Of a stretch of DNA of 64,000 nt, positions 1 through 11,723 are shown piece by piece. The stretch lies in the NCBI RefSeq assembly GCF_019175385.1, contig NC_083346.1, positions 119,911,771 to 119,975,770 on the forward strand. Direction: 5' to 3'. The translations under genes were made by a program, and so were the position numbers. This DNA is from Lycium barbarum. Taxonomy: Eukaryota > Streptophyta > Magnoliopsida > Solanales > Solanaceae. The notes under the pieces are model-generated. The model saw only the letters and a list, made by a program, of their open reading frames with translations, did no database searches and was not told where the DNA came from. Numbering within the stretch: position 1 is the first letter of the stretch; each line of letters starts with the position of its first letter.

Positions 1-2721
1 GCCCCTGGGTGGGGATGGCATCATAATTATAATAATGATGGTTGAGGTAGGATTTGGCTTCTATGGAATATGGCCAACGTGAATGTCACAATCCTCCATA
101 CTGACCAACAATTTATTCACTGTATGGTTGAGAAGATTAATGGAGCTATTCGATTTGAATTCACTGCGGTCTATGGGTTGCACACTATTGATGATAGAAG
201 AAGTTTATGGTCTGCTCTGGAAGTCCCGCAACCTTCAGTTCAAAATCCATGGTTTGTAATGGGTGATTTCAATAATCCAATGGCTTGGACTAGGGGATTC
301 TAATACTGTTTTTTCCCATGCCAATATCAAAAATATACTTAGTTAAAACCATATTAATACTTTGGTTTCAGAGGCTGGTATCATTCTACATACAAGACAG
401 GAGATTGAAGGGGAAGTACTCGCGTTTTATAAATAGCTCCTGGGAACTAATGCTAGAGAATTGCCTGCCATAGACCCTACCATAATGTCTAATGGCCCTA
501 CCCTGAAGAGAACTCAACAACTACAACTAATAGCTCAAATAACTCATGATGAAATTGTAGTTGCTCTGAAAGATATTGATGACCTAAAGGCCCCAGGTTG
601 TGATGGGTTTAATGCATTCTTCTTCAAGAAAGCTTGGCGTATTATTGGATAAGAATTATCTGAGGCAGTGTTGGATGTGTTTAAAACAAAGAGGTTGTTC
701 AAGGCCATCAATTGTACTTCTGTCACCCTTATTCCAAAGGTAACACATCCTTCCTCGATTAGAGAATTTAGACCCATATCTTGATGCACCATGCTATATA
801 AATTAATCTCTAAAGTGCTCACAAAGAGATTACAAGGTGTTATGAGTTGCTTAATTGATGATAGTCAGGCTGCTTTTGTCCCAGGTAGAGTGATTACTGA
901 TAACATTTTGTTAAGACATGAGTGAGTAAAAGGATATGGTAGGAAAGGCATTTCACAGAGATGTATGCTTAAAATTGATTTGCAAAAAGCATATGACTCT
1001 GTCGAATGGGTATTTCTGAAACAAGTGCTTATTGCCTTGAACTTTCCTATAACATTTGTGGACTGGATCATGATGTGTATTCAGACTGTTTCGTATTCAA
1101 TTATGATCAATGGCCAACCCACCATACTATTTGAAGCCAGGAAAGGTTTAAGCCAAGGTGGCCCATTATCACGATTCTTGTTTGTCATAGTGATGGAGTA
1201 TTTTAGTAGATCTCTGAAACAACTGGGGCAGCAACCTTATTTTAAATTCCATCCTAAATGGAGTAGGCTCAATCTCATACCGCTAGGATTTGCAGATGAT
1301 TTACTTCTTTTTTGTGGGGGGGATGTGAGTTCAATCCAATTGTTATTTGATAGATTCCAGGAATTCTCTAAAGCCTCAGGACTGAAAGCAAATCCCTCAA
1401 AGAGTTCTGTTTATTGTGGTGGTGTACCAAATGATGTGCAGCCTGGATATAGTAGGCTTCAGTAAAGGTACTCTCCCTTTTAGGTATTTGGGAATCCCCT
1501 TAAGTACTAAAAGAGTGTCTATAGTGCAATGTCAACCTCTGATGGATAAAATGCTCAATAGGATCAAGTCTTGGACTACCAGGTATCTGTCATATGCAGG
1601 GACAATACAATTGATTAAATCTGTCCTATTCTCTATTCAAGTTTTTGGGGTCAAATTTTTGTCTTACTAAAAAAAGTAGTCAAAGTGATTGAATCCACTT
1701 GTAGGAGTTTCCTTTGGACTGGGGGTACTGAACTGTCTAAGAAGGCTTTATTAGCTTGAGAAAGGCTTTGTTACCCCAAGTCAGCTGGTGGTTTGAATAT
1801 TCTTGACATATCTACATGGAACAAAGCTGCAATTAGTAAATTACTTTGGAACATATGCACCAAAAAAGACAAACTTTGGGTTAGATGGATACATTGCTAT
1901 TATGGGAGAAATAGGAATCTACTGGAGGATGTTCCCAAGCAAGCCTCTTGGATCATTCAAAAGATACTCAAAGCCAAAAAATATTTCATCCAAGCTGGCT
2001 ACATGATGACAGAGGTGGAAGATATGCCAAACTGTTCAACCAAAATGATATATCATAGATTGAGAGGGCAGTTTCCAAAAGTAACATAGAGACGGTTGAT
2101 TTGTAATAATTTTGGACTACCAAAATGGATATTTATACTCCAATTGGCTGCGCATGGAAGACTATCGACCAGAGACAGACTATGCAAATGGGGAGTGACA
2201 ACTGAAACTGAGTGCCCCCTATGTGAACAGGATAATAAAAGCACATCACATCTCTTCTTTACGTGTGACTATTCTGCCCAGGTGTGGAGATTATTACTGA
2301 AATGGCTGAGCATTGCCAGAGCACCGATGAGTTGGACTGATGAGATACTATAGGCAACACAGATGGCACCGGGTAAATCACCAAGAGCTGAAGTGTATAG
2401 AATGATGCTGGCAGCTGCTGTATATCACATCTGGAGGGAAAAAAATGCAAGGGTTTTTCAGGATAAGAGGCAGCAACCTGGTCTTATTATCAAGAGGATC
2501 ATTCAGGAGATTCATATCAAAGCAGGCAGAAGATTTCCTATTGCAAAATGGCTAGAACAGTACAATTTTTATAGGCTAGCTAGTCCTTTGACTCAATGTT
2601 ATTTGTGTTTATTGCTCTGAGTTGGTATACTGGGACTCATGTCCAGTAACTAGCTCCTTTTTGTTCTTCAAACGTTCACTTTTGGTAATAAAAACTGTTA
2701 GTTGCCAAAAAAAAAAAAAAA
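1..2721 (+). mobile_element. Degenerate L1-type LINE (non-LTR retrotransposon), 5' end outside window
   Basis: This is a non-LTR retrotransposon relic read on the plus strand. Pieces occur in the usual order in shifting frames. An endonuclease tail lies at 70-303 (VYGLH, then WFVMGDFNN). The linker and reverse-transcriptase start are at 461-800 (APGCDGFNAFFFKKAW, LIPKV, FRPIS). The reverse-transcriptase core is at 965-1465 (KIDLQKAYDSVEW, GLSQGGPLS, and FADD in place of YADD). The C-terminal zinc-finger (zf-RVT) region is at 2096-2353 (C-x2-C, then H-x4-C). Stop codons and frameshifts separate the pieces, for example after FRPIS near 782, so it cannot encode a working protein. A poly(A) run at 2707-2721 marks the 3' end. 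The 5' end is beyond the window edge, so no target-site duplication could be checked. Confidence 0.93.
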
Positions 2722-3685
2722 CCTTTGAACTGGTCAAATTTTAAGTAAAGAAATTATGAGATTTCTCAAATACTGCTTCTTGGAGTTATAAGAATAGACG
2801 GTTGCTTGTCCAATAATTCGTGGATTTCACATATTTGAAGTAAGAATAGAACTCCCACCTATGATAATCTTATAGTTATCAATATGTATGAAGTACGAAT
2901 GAGTTAGATTGAATTGCGATATGACAACTTGTAAATTAAGTGTTTTCAGCCATATTTAATTGAGTTTTGGTGTCTAATTGAATATGTGGTGACATTAATC
3001 TAGTCACCATGAACAATATAGTTGAGGTTACCTGCATTGTGATTAATTTGCTGTTACTTGAATTGATTAAATCATGAAGTTGACAAGGGTAACTATAAAC
3101 TAAGACAAGGGTTACTATAAACTAATGTGTTGCTTTATGAATTCATTTGATGAATTGATGAGTATTTTGGTTGGGAATTGAGTTAGTTGGCATCTAGACT
3201 TGAAATGTGATTTTATTCTTTCCATCATAAAAAAACATGCTTTGGAAGTTATATTGTTAACTTTGAGCATCTATGTTCGATGGATTTTAAAAAATTGAAG
3301 AAATTGCACAGTTTGCCCTTCAAATAGGCCGGTATTTAATTTTCGCCCTTAGCAATTGAAATTCTGCCTAGCGGGGCATAAGTTCTTTATGAAGACGGGA
3401 CATAACTTATGGGATATTATGATACGAAATATAAATTTATTCCCAATGAAAAAGTTATTTGCCTTGAGGAGCAAAAATGAAAGACTAGCACAAAATAGGG
3501 GCAAAAGTGTAAATGACCAATTTTAATTTGTTTTCTCATCTCAAAGAAACCAATACAAGATACAAGAAAAAGAGATCAAAACAAATAGAAAACACTTCAA
3601 CCAGCTCATCCTTCAAACACCTTGTTAATATCGATCAAGAGTGAAATCCCCATCTTCTTCTTCTTCTTCTTTGCTCTGTAAAACT
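2722..3685. other. Intergenic DNA with a mini-element remnant; 3' flank of the receptor gene
   Basis: No coding signal was seen. Positions 3296-3525 resemble a small dispersed element whose arms carry 'gcccttcaaat' and 'ggggcaaaagtgtaaatgacc'. Similar text recurs near 33340-33510 and 43750-43860. The last 150 bases form the 3' untranslated flank of the minus-strand resistance gene. Confidence 0.4.
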
Positions 3686-4300
3686 CTAAACCTTCAACCT
3701 CTCCACGTCTTTCATTCTCTCGGGAATCGATACTAAGACCTTTGGACAGTAATCGATACGAAGACCTTTAATCAGAGGCATTGCACTTGTGGCTAAATGC
3801 CATCTTTCTAGATTCCAAAGACCTTCAAGATGAAGGAACTCCAGTTGACTGAAGCTGTTATCACTGCAGGTAATTTCTTTTCCTTCATAAGCTCCTACTA
3901 ATTTGAGATCCCTTAGGTTTGGCAACATTCCCAGAATAGGCATCGGATCTTCCATGAGATTTGAGTACTGAAGGACCATCATTGTGATTGAATTTGGAAA
4001 TGGGGGCAGTTTTTCTATTCTCCCATCTAACAACAATTTCTGTAGCTTTTTACAAGAACTAAGAAATTCTAAGGCTGGCAATGATTCACCATATTCACAC
4101 AACAATTGGAGAGTGCTAAGGCTTTTCAAGCTGCTAATGTTGTTTAGGGAGTAAGATTTCTCAATACGAGACATGCTTAATTCTCGAAGATTGACTAAAT
4201 CAACAGGGTCAACATCTTTCCACTGATCGCAACGAATGCCTTGAAGAACTTGAAGACTTATGAGTTTGTTTATATGTTTCAGAGGTTTTGAATATGGAGC
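3686..4300 (-). pseudogene. Out-of-frame C-terminal LRR tail of the NLR
   Basis: Downstream of the frameshift, the alternative minus-strand frame stays open from about 4300 to the stop at 3686. It reads as leucine-rich repeats, for example LVNLRELSMSRIEKSY, SLKSLSTLQLL and LPNLRDLKLVGAY, and ends in an ERMKDVERLKV tail typical of this NLR group. The conserved LRR spacing shows it was recently part of the same protein. As the sequence stands, it would be translated only if the reading frame were restored. Confidence 0.85.
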
Positions 4301-6245
4301 AAGCTAAATGTCTTAGATTTACTAGGTCGGCTGTCTCGGGGGGTAGTTGGTGTGGATTTTGGACATCAAGTGTCTGTAAATTCTTGAGGTTGCCTATGGA
4401 GGAGGGAAGATAACTGATACCTCTCAATCTTAAGAACTTGAGGTGGTACAAACTTCCTATGGCATCAGGAACTACAGATGTATTGTAACCATGAGAATCC
4501 AAGTACAATACATATATATGTTGGAAACCATTACGGAAGTTTATAATACCCAACTCATAAAAATCTCTATCGAAGAACATAACTGACCTTAACTTCAAGT
4601 TAGAAAGATCAAGTGAGAGGTACCTTTGTGCTTGACCATGAACGGCATGTCTCAGACATAAGGGGGATATGGAGTGATTTTTTGGATCATAAATGTCAAA
4701 GAAGTTTACCTCCAATGCCTTTTTTACAGCAAGATCCCGAAGTAGATCATGAATCCTGCATTTAGTAACTTCTTCCCAAAATGTATCTGCCACTTGAACC
4801 AAGCTTCGTCTTATCAGCTCATTCAGGAAGCCTTCAGTGACATCCTCCATTCTCTCTTCTCCTCCTGGTATGAATCCCTCCGCCAGCCACAACCGCGTTA
4901 TGTCTTCCGCAAGGATCACTTGATCTTCTGGAAAAATACCGAAGTAAAGAAAACACTGTTTGAGCACAGTTGGCAAATCGTTGTAGCTCAATGATAGTAT
5001 GTAGGAGATTTCAACAGAGTCATCTTTAATATTCTGCCAAAGGTGGTCCTTCACCTTTTGCCATTGTTCTAGCCCCCTTTTATGAGAAAGTAGTCCACTT
5101 AATACAACAATTGCAAGAGGTAAGCCTTTACACTTGTCCACCATATCCTTAGCTAGCCTTTCCATTGTTGGGATCATTACCCGAACATCGAGTAGTTTCT
5201 TGCAAAAGAGGTCCCAACTCTCTTCTTGGTTAAGGTAACGGAGTTTATGGACAAAACCTTTGTTATCTGCTCTTTCGGCAACTTCCTCCTTCCGCGTGGT
5301 AATAATGACTCTGCTGCCATTCTTGCTATCCGGGAATGCTCTTTTCAGACTTTTCCAAGCTTCTCTATGCCATAAATCATCGACCACCACAAGGTATTTT
5401 TTCTCTTTCAGTAGATTCCGAAGGTGTCTTTCTAGATCTATCATGTCCGTCATCTTTTCCAACAGATCTAGAGTTTCCCTGTCACATCCTTGGATGGATT
5501 TGATGATATTCTTAAGGAGATCCATGGTGTTATACTCTTGAGAAATACATATCCAAGTGCGTATTGGGAAGCTAGAGACTATATTAGGACTATTGTAAAG
5601 GTTTCTCGCAAGAGTGGTCTTGCCTAGTCCGCCCATACCATAAATGGAGATGGCGCTTCGGTGAGGCTCTGCTTTGAGAAGTTCAGTTAGCAATCTTTCT
5701 ACAACATCCTGAAAGCCAACAAAAATCTGATCTTGATCATCCACATAGGAGGTAGTCCTCCTCAATTCTCTAGCCTGAGCGGACTGATTGTTAGGCCTGT
5801 TACTTGGTCCTTCTCCTGCAATATTATCGATACTTCTGATATCATATGTCTTTCGTTTGCGGGAGATATCCTTGAGTCGCTTCTTGAGGGATTGGATCTG
5901 CTTGCTAACGTTGTAGAATTTGGCCTCCTTCCTGCATATGCAAGGGCAAGCCTTAAGACCACTGGCAGATTCATCATCTTCGCCTTTACCAGCCTCGAAA
6001 CTGTAAGTCTCTAGTATAGCGACAGCGTCATTAGCAACAGAGTTGATATCAAACACCCATTGTTGAACTCTATGATCTCCAACTTGCTTTTCCTCTGCAT
6101 CTTTGAGGAAAGACTGCATGAAGAGAAGCTCATTTCGCAGCCACTGCACTTCCTCTCTCAGACTTAAACGCAGGTTAACTTCCTGTATGAGGAAATCCCC
6201 CAGTTTTTGAACTGCATATGACACAAAGGCATCAACCATTTTCAA
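3686..6245 (-). CDS. CC-NB-ARC-LRR disease-resistance protein (RPP13/RPP8-like, MADA-type) with a frameshift before the final LRRs
   Basis: This encodes an intracellular NLR immune receptor, intronless as read. The unbroken frame (6245 down to 4209) gives 678 residues. Residues 3-22 (MVDAFVSYAVQKLGDFLIQE) resemble the MADA motif of CC-NLRs that form membrane pores. The coiled-coil domain covers about 1-140. NB-ARC motifs follow in order: P-loop GMGGLGKTT (203-211), RNBS-A at 226-250, kinase-2 YLVVVDDLW (284-292), RNBS-B SRVIITTR (311-318), GLPLA (374-378), RNBS-D CFLYFGIFPED (431-441) and an MHD-position IHD (498-500). LRRs start near 540. After residue ~648 the frame is lost by one extra base near 4299-4304. 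The other frame continues with sensible LRRs to a stop at 3686. Joined length would be about 850 residues, normal for this family. It is a recent pseudogene, a truncated CC-NB-ARC receptor or a sequence error. Confidence 0.9.
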
Positions 6246-7949
6246 GAGTCTTGATATTTAGTATACTGAGAGCTGGAAAAAAAGGGACTGTATGGAAAAT
6301 ATTGGAAGAAAGCTGGAGAAAGAGAAACAGTAGAGATAAAACTAAGATCAAGTTGAAGAAACTGAAGCTGTTGATTGTGAGTTTGATAAGAGATGAATAC
6401 TGTTTTTGTGTCAATGAATTGAGTGTTTAAGATGGTCCATTAATAATGTGATTAAAACATAAAAAATCGACAGATGAATATGGGGCTTGTGGAAAAATAT
6501 ATTTGGGGAAAAGTTAAAAGTAACAATTATATGTGTTGTACATTGGTCCACCACCTAATAATTCTGTTTGGACAATAATGTGGAAATGATAAAGAAAAAT
6601 TAAAGCAATGAAAGTGAAATGTGTACCATTTGACACATTCAGAAAAAATAAATATACAAATATACAAAGATGGTATTGATGATAAGAGTTGAGGTAATGG
6701 TGAAGCTATCAGGAAATCATCGATCAGTTGGCATTGCTCTAGTCCGTTGATAATATCTATCTTCTATATAAAATAGGAGAGGCAAAAGCATGATGTGATG
6801 ACAAGTGTCATCACCAGAAAATTCGTATGTAATAAATAAAATAAAAAAGACAACAAAAAATTAAAGTAAAGACAAGAACATTTTAAAAAATTACAGAAGC
6901 TTTTTTTTTTTTTTTTTGGTAAAGTAATAAAATTAATTAGTAAAACATCAAGAAGATGCAAGGTTATAGATGGGAAAAGTTGACAGGCTTGGCAAAAACC
7001 TGTAGAACAATCTAAAGATATCCTATCTCTACTGAAACTAGAGAAAAACAGAAGCTTCTTAAGAGCAAAAAGAAACTGCTTTGAGTTTGAAATTAAGAGA
7101 AACTGCTTTGTATTTTTTTTTTTTTTTTTTGCAACTGGTAACGTTGTATTCCTCAGCATTAAGGGTATGCTGGCCACCTCCAAAAAGTGAGTAACCAAAA
7201 GAAAGGAAAAAGACTTACAGAAAACCTAGTAAATCTACAATCTGATCTGTTTCCTCTATACAAAGTGGTTTACACCAAAAAAGTAAAGATACAATTTGAA
7301 ACAATTTGTATTTTATCCGACGTTCATTACTTGGGAACCATTTTATCTGATTTGTCTTTTTCTGGGTGTTTGTCTTTTTCTTTTCTTTTTTCCAATTTCG
7401 TGCTTCAGTTACAGGGATTTCAATTTAGTTTTCGTGTAATATACTTATTCATGAGTTAATCCAAAGCTGTATTTGAGATCAATTAAGCAATCTCAAGCAT
7501 TATTATTGAAAGCTAGGAGATTTGATTAGCAGATTTGGGAGGCATTGTGACTTTTTGGCTTTTATTACAATCAGGACGTTCATGTAAATTCTAATTTCTT
7601 GTTTCAACTGCAGATCATTTATGTAAATTAAGGACTACCAATGAAGTAAGTGTAAGATTGTCTTTGAAGTTCAAACATTTTCTGTCGTGATTTCCACTTT
7701 GAATTTCTGCAAAAGCTTCTGCCATGGTCCATATTTAACTGTCTCTTTATCCTAACAGTAAGGCTTTTTTATTATAAGTTCTAATTCCAATTAAAATCCT
7801 AATCGGTTGCAGTTTTCAAGTTTTAAACTGGTACAATTTGTTATACTATTGCAAATGAGTATTTGTGACCGAAAATTTGTTACAGCATGAGAATGTCACT
7901 AATTCTTATTGATGGCAATTTTATCCTTTGACTACTTTAATTTTTTCTT
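6246..7949. other. Upstream flank of the NLR; two poly(T) retroposon tails and a possible Helitron-like end
   Basis: No convincing gene was seen. The NLR promoter must lie in the first few hundred bases, but no clear TATA box could be assigned. Poly(T) runs at about 6901-6919 and 7111-7130, followed by ggtaa-type text, look like antisense 3' tails of truncated LINE copies. Positions 6760-6830 (tctatataaaataggagagg, then gatgtgatg) resemble a Helitron 5' end, without a partner 3' end found. Confidence 0.35.
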
Positions 7950-8330
7950 TTACCTTTTTCCTCTAAAAGAAAATCCCACATTCTCCAATATATATATATA
8001 TTTTTTAATTCTTCTATTATTTTTTTTCTTCTAAAAGCAAGCTCCACATTCTCCAATATATATACTCCTATTTTTTTAATTCTTCTATTACTTTTTCTCC
8101 GCTAAAAGCGAATTCCACATTCTCCAATATAAAAAAAAAGTTTTAAGTCCTTCTTTACTTTTTTCCTCTAAAAGCAAATCCCACATTCTCATATATATAT
8201 ATAATTCTTCTATTACTTTTTTCTCTCTAAAAGCAAATTCCACATTCTTTAATATAAAAAAAAAAGTTTTAAATCCTTTTTTAACTTTTCTCTTCTCCAA
8301 TATAAAAAAGCAACTTTGATTCTTCTGAAC
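7950..8330. repeat. Degenerate tandem repeat, about 5 units of 60-70 bp
   Basis: The phrase 'ctctaaaagcaaatcccacattctccaatata' recurs, slightly altered, five times. Each copy is followed by 'aattcttctattacttttt'. Unit length varies because of A, T and TA runs. No coding content is evident. Confidence 0.75.
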
Positions 8331-9736
8331 TTTTCACTTTTCATATGTTTTTTCCAAACTTTGAAATCCCATTCTATATCTAACCAAATTAATATGCTAA
8401 CCGGCTTTATCATAACCATATATTGATACAAGATTCTATCCAAAGTTACCATTTCAGTTTTATATAGTTCTTCAGAAAGGGAGAGAAGTCACAAGAATGT
8501 AACTGCTGCAGATTAACAGTCTCTTCCCTATTTCTGATAGTGGTAGTTTTAGGGCAGACAAATTTGAGGCAGATACAACAGTAAATGGTGAGTTATCGCA
8601 ATTGCATAATGACGCAAACGGAAGGAGGAGTTACCATTGTTTCTCGAAATACTCTCAAATCCTTGAAGGTTCTGCTTTTGATCCATTTCAATCTGTCCCT
8701 GAAATATTACGAAATGGAGGTAAGAATCCTTAGAGGTAGACTCTGTTTGATTACTGTTTTTGTGCTTTTCTTTACCTTGAGTTAAGTTCTGGATGAGAAG
8801 ATACTGATATATTAGAGAAGTTGTATAGAGGTTTGTTGTTGATGATTATTAATCTCTTTTTCTGAATGAGTTTCTTATCTCTGGTGAAAAAAATAAGTTT
8901 TTTTATCTCTAGGTTTGTTTCTTTGCACATTGGCACTTTTACATAGTGCAGTGTGGTTGGATGGTTTTTTCTAGAGAAATAGTACAACAAATTGGGCTAA
9001 ATCAAATCAGAGTTAGGCGGGAACTTCATATTCTTAACCTGACATTGTCCTTTATTCTTTTAGCTTTTCGATTTAATTAATGGTAGAAGACAAAACACAA
9101 ACCAGGGTAAATTTTCATTTTTACATATAGACTATATCTTTCCATGGTCTATTGCTTATTTAGATTAACCGATTGCATAAATTCTACATTAAGATTTTGA
9201 AGCATCTGCATCTCTGATCAGCTGTTGCTTCTTCCAGTGCAGACCTGCAGAATGCGGTTTAGAGTGAAAAGTATGGATTGCCAGCTAAATTACGAGAATA
9301 CATTTTCAAACTAGAGGTAGAGTCTTTGACGGCATGAATAAGCACTCAGGCCTGTGACAAAACTTAATTTGCGTCTTTTTAGGCTCAAAAGTTTGGCACA
9401 AGAATTTTGGTAAGGAACTTTTAATACCTCTGTTTCTTTGGGCAGTTTATACATATCAGAATTGAATACATTGATTAAAATCAGTCTTCTTTCTGTACAA
9501 AGGAAAAAATGCCAGACACTCTCTTTTACAGGAATTCTTTTCTTATTGAGTTTTTCATCTGACTTTGCATTTATATATAATGAGATTAATTAAGATGTGT
9601 GTTGTAGACACTATTGTTGGTCATCTATGCTTGAGGTATTAGATTCTTTGGCTTTTTATCTTAGTAATTTTCTAGGGAACATTTTTGAATAAGACACCTT
9701 GGCGTCAACAGAGATAGTCTTGATAGATTGCTGAGA
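8331..9736. other. Non-coding stretch, no gene recognised
   Basis: AT-rich DNA with short open frames only. None shows recognisable protein similarity. Some AG/GT signals exist, but no exon chain could be supported. Confidence 0.4.
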
Positions 9737-9979
9737 GATGCATCTTTGCATATACAGTATAAGACACGGTTGTCGGGAATCATTTGATTCTTTACTTATT
9801 TGAGGCAGAATAGAATCGATGCATCTTTGCATACACAGTATAAGACACGGTTGTCGGGAATCATTTGATTCTTTACTTATTTGAGGCAGAATAGAATCGA
9901 TGCATCTTTGCATATACAGTATAAGACACAGTTGTCGGGAATCATTTGATTCTTTACTTATTTGAGGCAGAATAGAATC
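9737..9979. repeat. Three near-perfect 81-bp direct repeats
   Basis: Units begin at 9737, 9818 and 9899 (each 'gatgcatctttgcat...') and differ at only a few positions. Since 81 is a multiple of three, the minus-strand frame stays open across all copies (9656-10105). It would encode a repeated 27-residue unit containing CIDSILPQISKESNDSRQ. No family is recognised, so the open frame is probably a by-product of the repeat. Confidence 0.9.
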
Positions 9980-11129
9980 TATCTTAAAAAGCATTCTAAC
10001 AGGTTTTCGAGGATTAGATTGCCCAGATAGTAAAAGACAACACGACAAAACATATATTTGGTGAAGTAGTACTAATATGCGGAAGCAATGGGTGATGATC
10101 TCCAAAGGCTATAACTTGATGGCAACAGATTGCAGGGCAGCTTCATATGGAGTTATAACAACAAATATGGACAGTGGTGTTTTAGAAATGAGTTAATAAT
10201 ACTCTCTTGAAAAGTAGATGGCGCTTTTAGTGGCAACGACCAACGGAGGATCAAAAAAGCAAGAGATGGTTAGTGTTCTCTTCTGGTCTTTTACTGTACA
10301 TGAAATTGTGATCTGCTGGACATATTCTTTCTATTTTCATTAACTGGGATTTGGTTTCTGTCTTTTGTGAAAAAACTGATCTGTGCCTTCGTCTTTAGTC
10401 TTTGTTACTTTGGAGTGGTACTTGGTGCTGTTTCTGAAATTGATGCAATCTTGATCTTAATTACTACCATGAAATGAATGTGACACAACATTCAAGTAGA
10501 CGAAAGAGGGACCGAATAGGGCGCCATCTGGTAAGCTTAAAGCAGGGCCTTTATCGAAAACATTTAGACTATAACGCTATGTTCATCGGACGTGGGAGTT
10601 GTCCATGATGTTTTCCACCCAAAATGACTTCTTTCATATCAAACACACATCATTTCTTAATGACATCATTTTGATGCCACTCAAATTTAATTACTTTAAA
10701 GGTTAGATCACGTCAGGCGTAGAAGGCATGTAATTAAAATTGAGTCTGTAAATTAACTTCTAATGATTGATTATTTTGGCATGCATTGCGTCTCTGCTTT
10801 TGCAGTAAAATTGTGTCCTTTATAGTTTGCATCAGATGTTTGAGCTTGTGTGTGCAAAATCAGAAAAATAAGGGACTGCAATAAATCGACAAGGGATTCG
10901 TGAATTTTTTTTAAATCAAATTGCAGGAAATATACTAAAGCTAGTTAAATGAACTCCTCTGCTATGCGAGTATGAGTTAAAAACATCAAAATGTAGACAG
11001 CAGAGCACCATATACCATTTTTAATATCATAATTTAACATATGTATGACATATCTAATAAGTTTAAACTCTCATTGTAATGTATTGATACCAAACAGAAA
11101 TATAATAACTTATTTAGAAGTAACTCTTT
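9980..11129. other. Non-coding stretch, no gene recognised
   Basis: No supported gene. A short plus-strand ATG segment at about 10218-10267, followed by a GT, could be a relic exon but has no family match and no partner exon. Confidence 0.35.
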
Positions 11130-11515
11130 TTACTTAAAAGATCTCGATCAGATTATACAGCAGATCAAGACTGTCATTATTGCAGGTAAATTTTTCTTTC
11201 CATCTCTAGTACTTGTTAAATTGACTCCTTAGGTTTGGCAACATTTCCAGAGTAGGATTTGGATCTCGAGTGCTGAATACCGGCGGGCTAGCAGTCTGAT
11301 GATATTTAGGGAGTAAGATTTCTCCTAATACCTTCCACAACTAATTCTTTAAGATTCGTTATAATCAGCATTTTTCCACTGATTGTACAAATGTATTTAA
11401 GTCTTTGTAGATTTGCTAATTCGCCAACTTGCAGAGTTTGTCCATATCGAGCAATTGATAGTCTTAAGTTAATCAAGTTAGTTCTCTGGGGAGATAATCA
11501 GATTCAGCAATAACA
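11130..11515 (-). pseudogene. Degraded NLR leucine-rich-repeat fragment
   Basis: Several phrases match the LRR end of the NLR at 3686-6245 in the same order and on the same strand. Examples are 'ccttaggtttggcaacatt' (also at about 3911), 'tttagggagtaagatttctc' (about 4143) and 'tttttccactgattg' (about 4215). The piece has many small insertions and deletions and no open frame. It is best read as the remnant of a duplicated receptor gene, showing that the locus once held at least two related NLRs. Confidence 0.75.
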
Positions 11516-11723
11516 TATTATATAAAGCATTCGTCTTAAATGTGAAAAACCAAGATAACATACCGGAGAACAAATAATTAAAAGATCACAAATTTTTTGC
11601 ATAGAATCCCAAAAACAATTCTCTTCTAACCAAGTCCACACACTCAAAGGCCCAAAACAAAAGGAAATTAAACACCCACAAGTAAGCAAACCAATTATCC
11701 TTTCTCAATTTCCATCAAATTCA

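Noticed and set aside
4749..6014. Several plus-strand frames of 80-93 codons
   Set aside because: Shadows of the minus-strand NB-ARC coding region.
10218..10267. ATG segment MALLVATTNGGSKKQEM followed by GT, considered as a first exon
   Set aside because: No partner exon or family match was found nearby.
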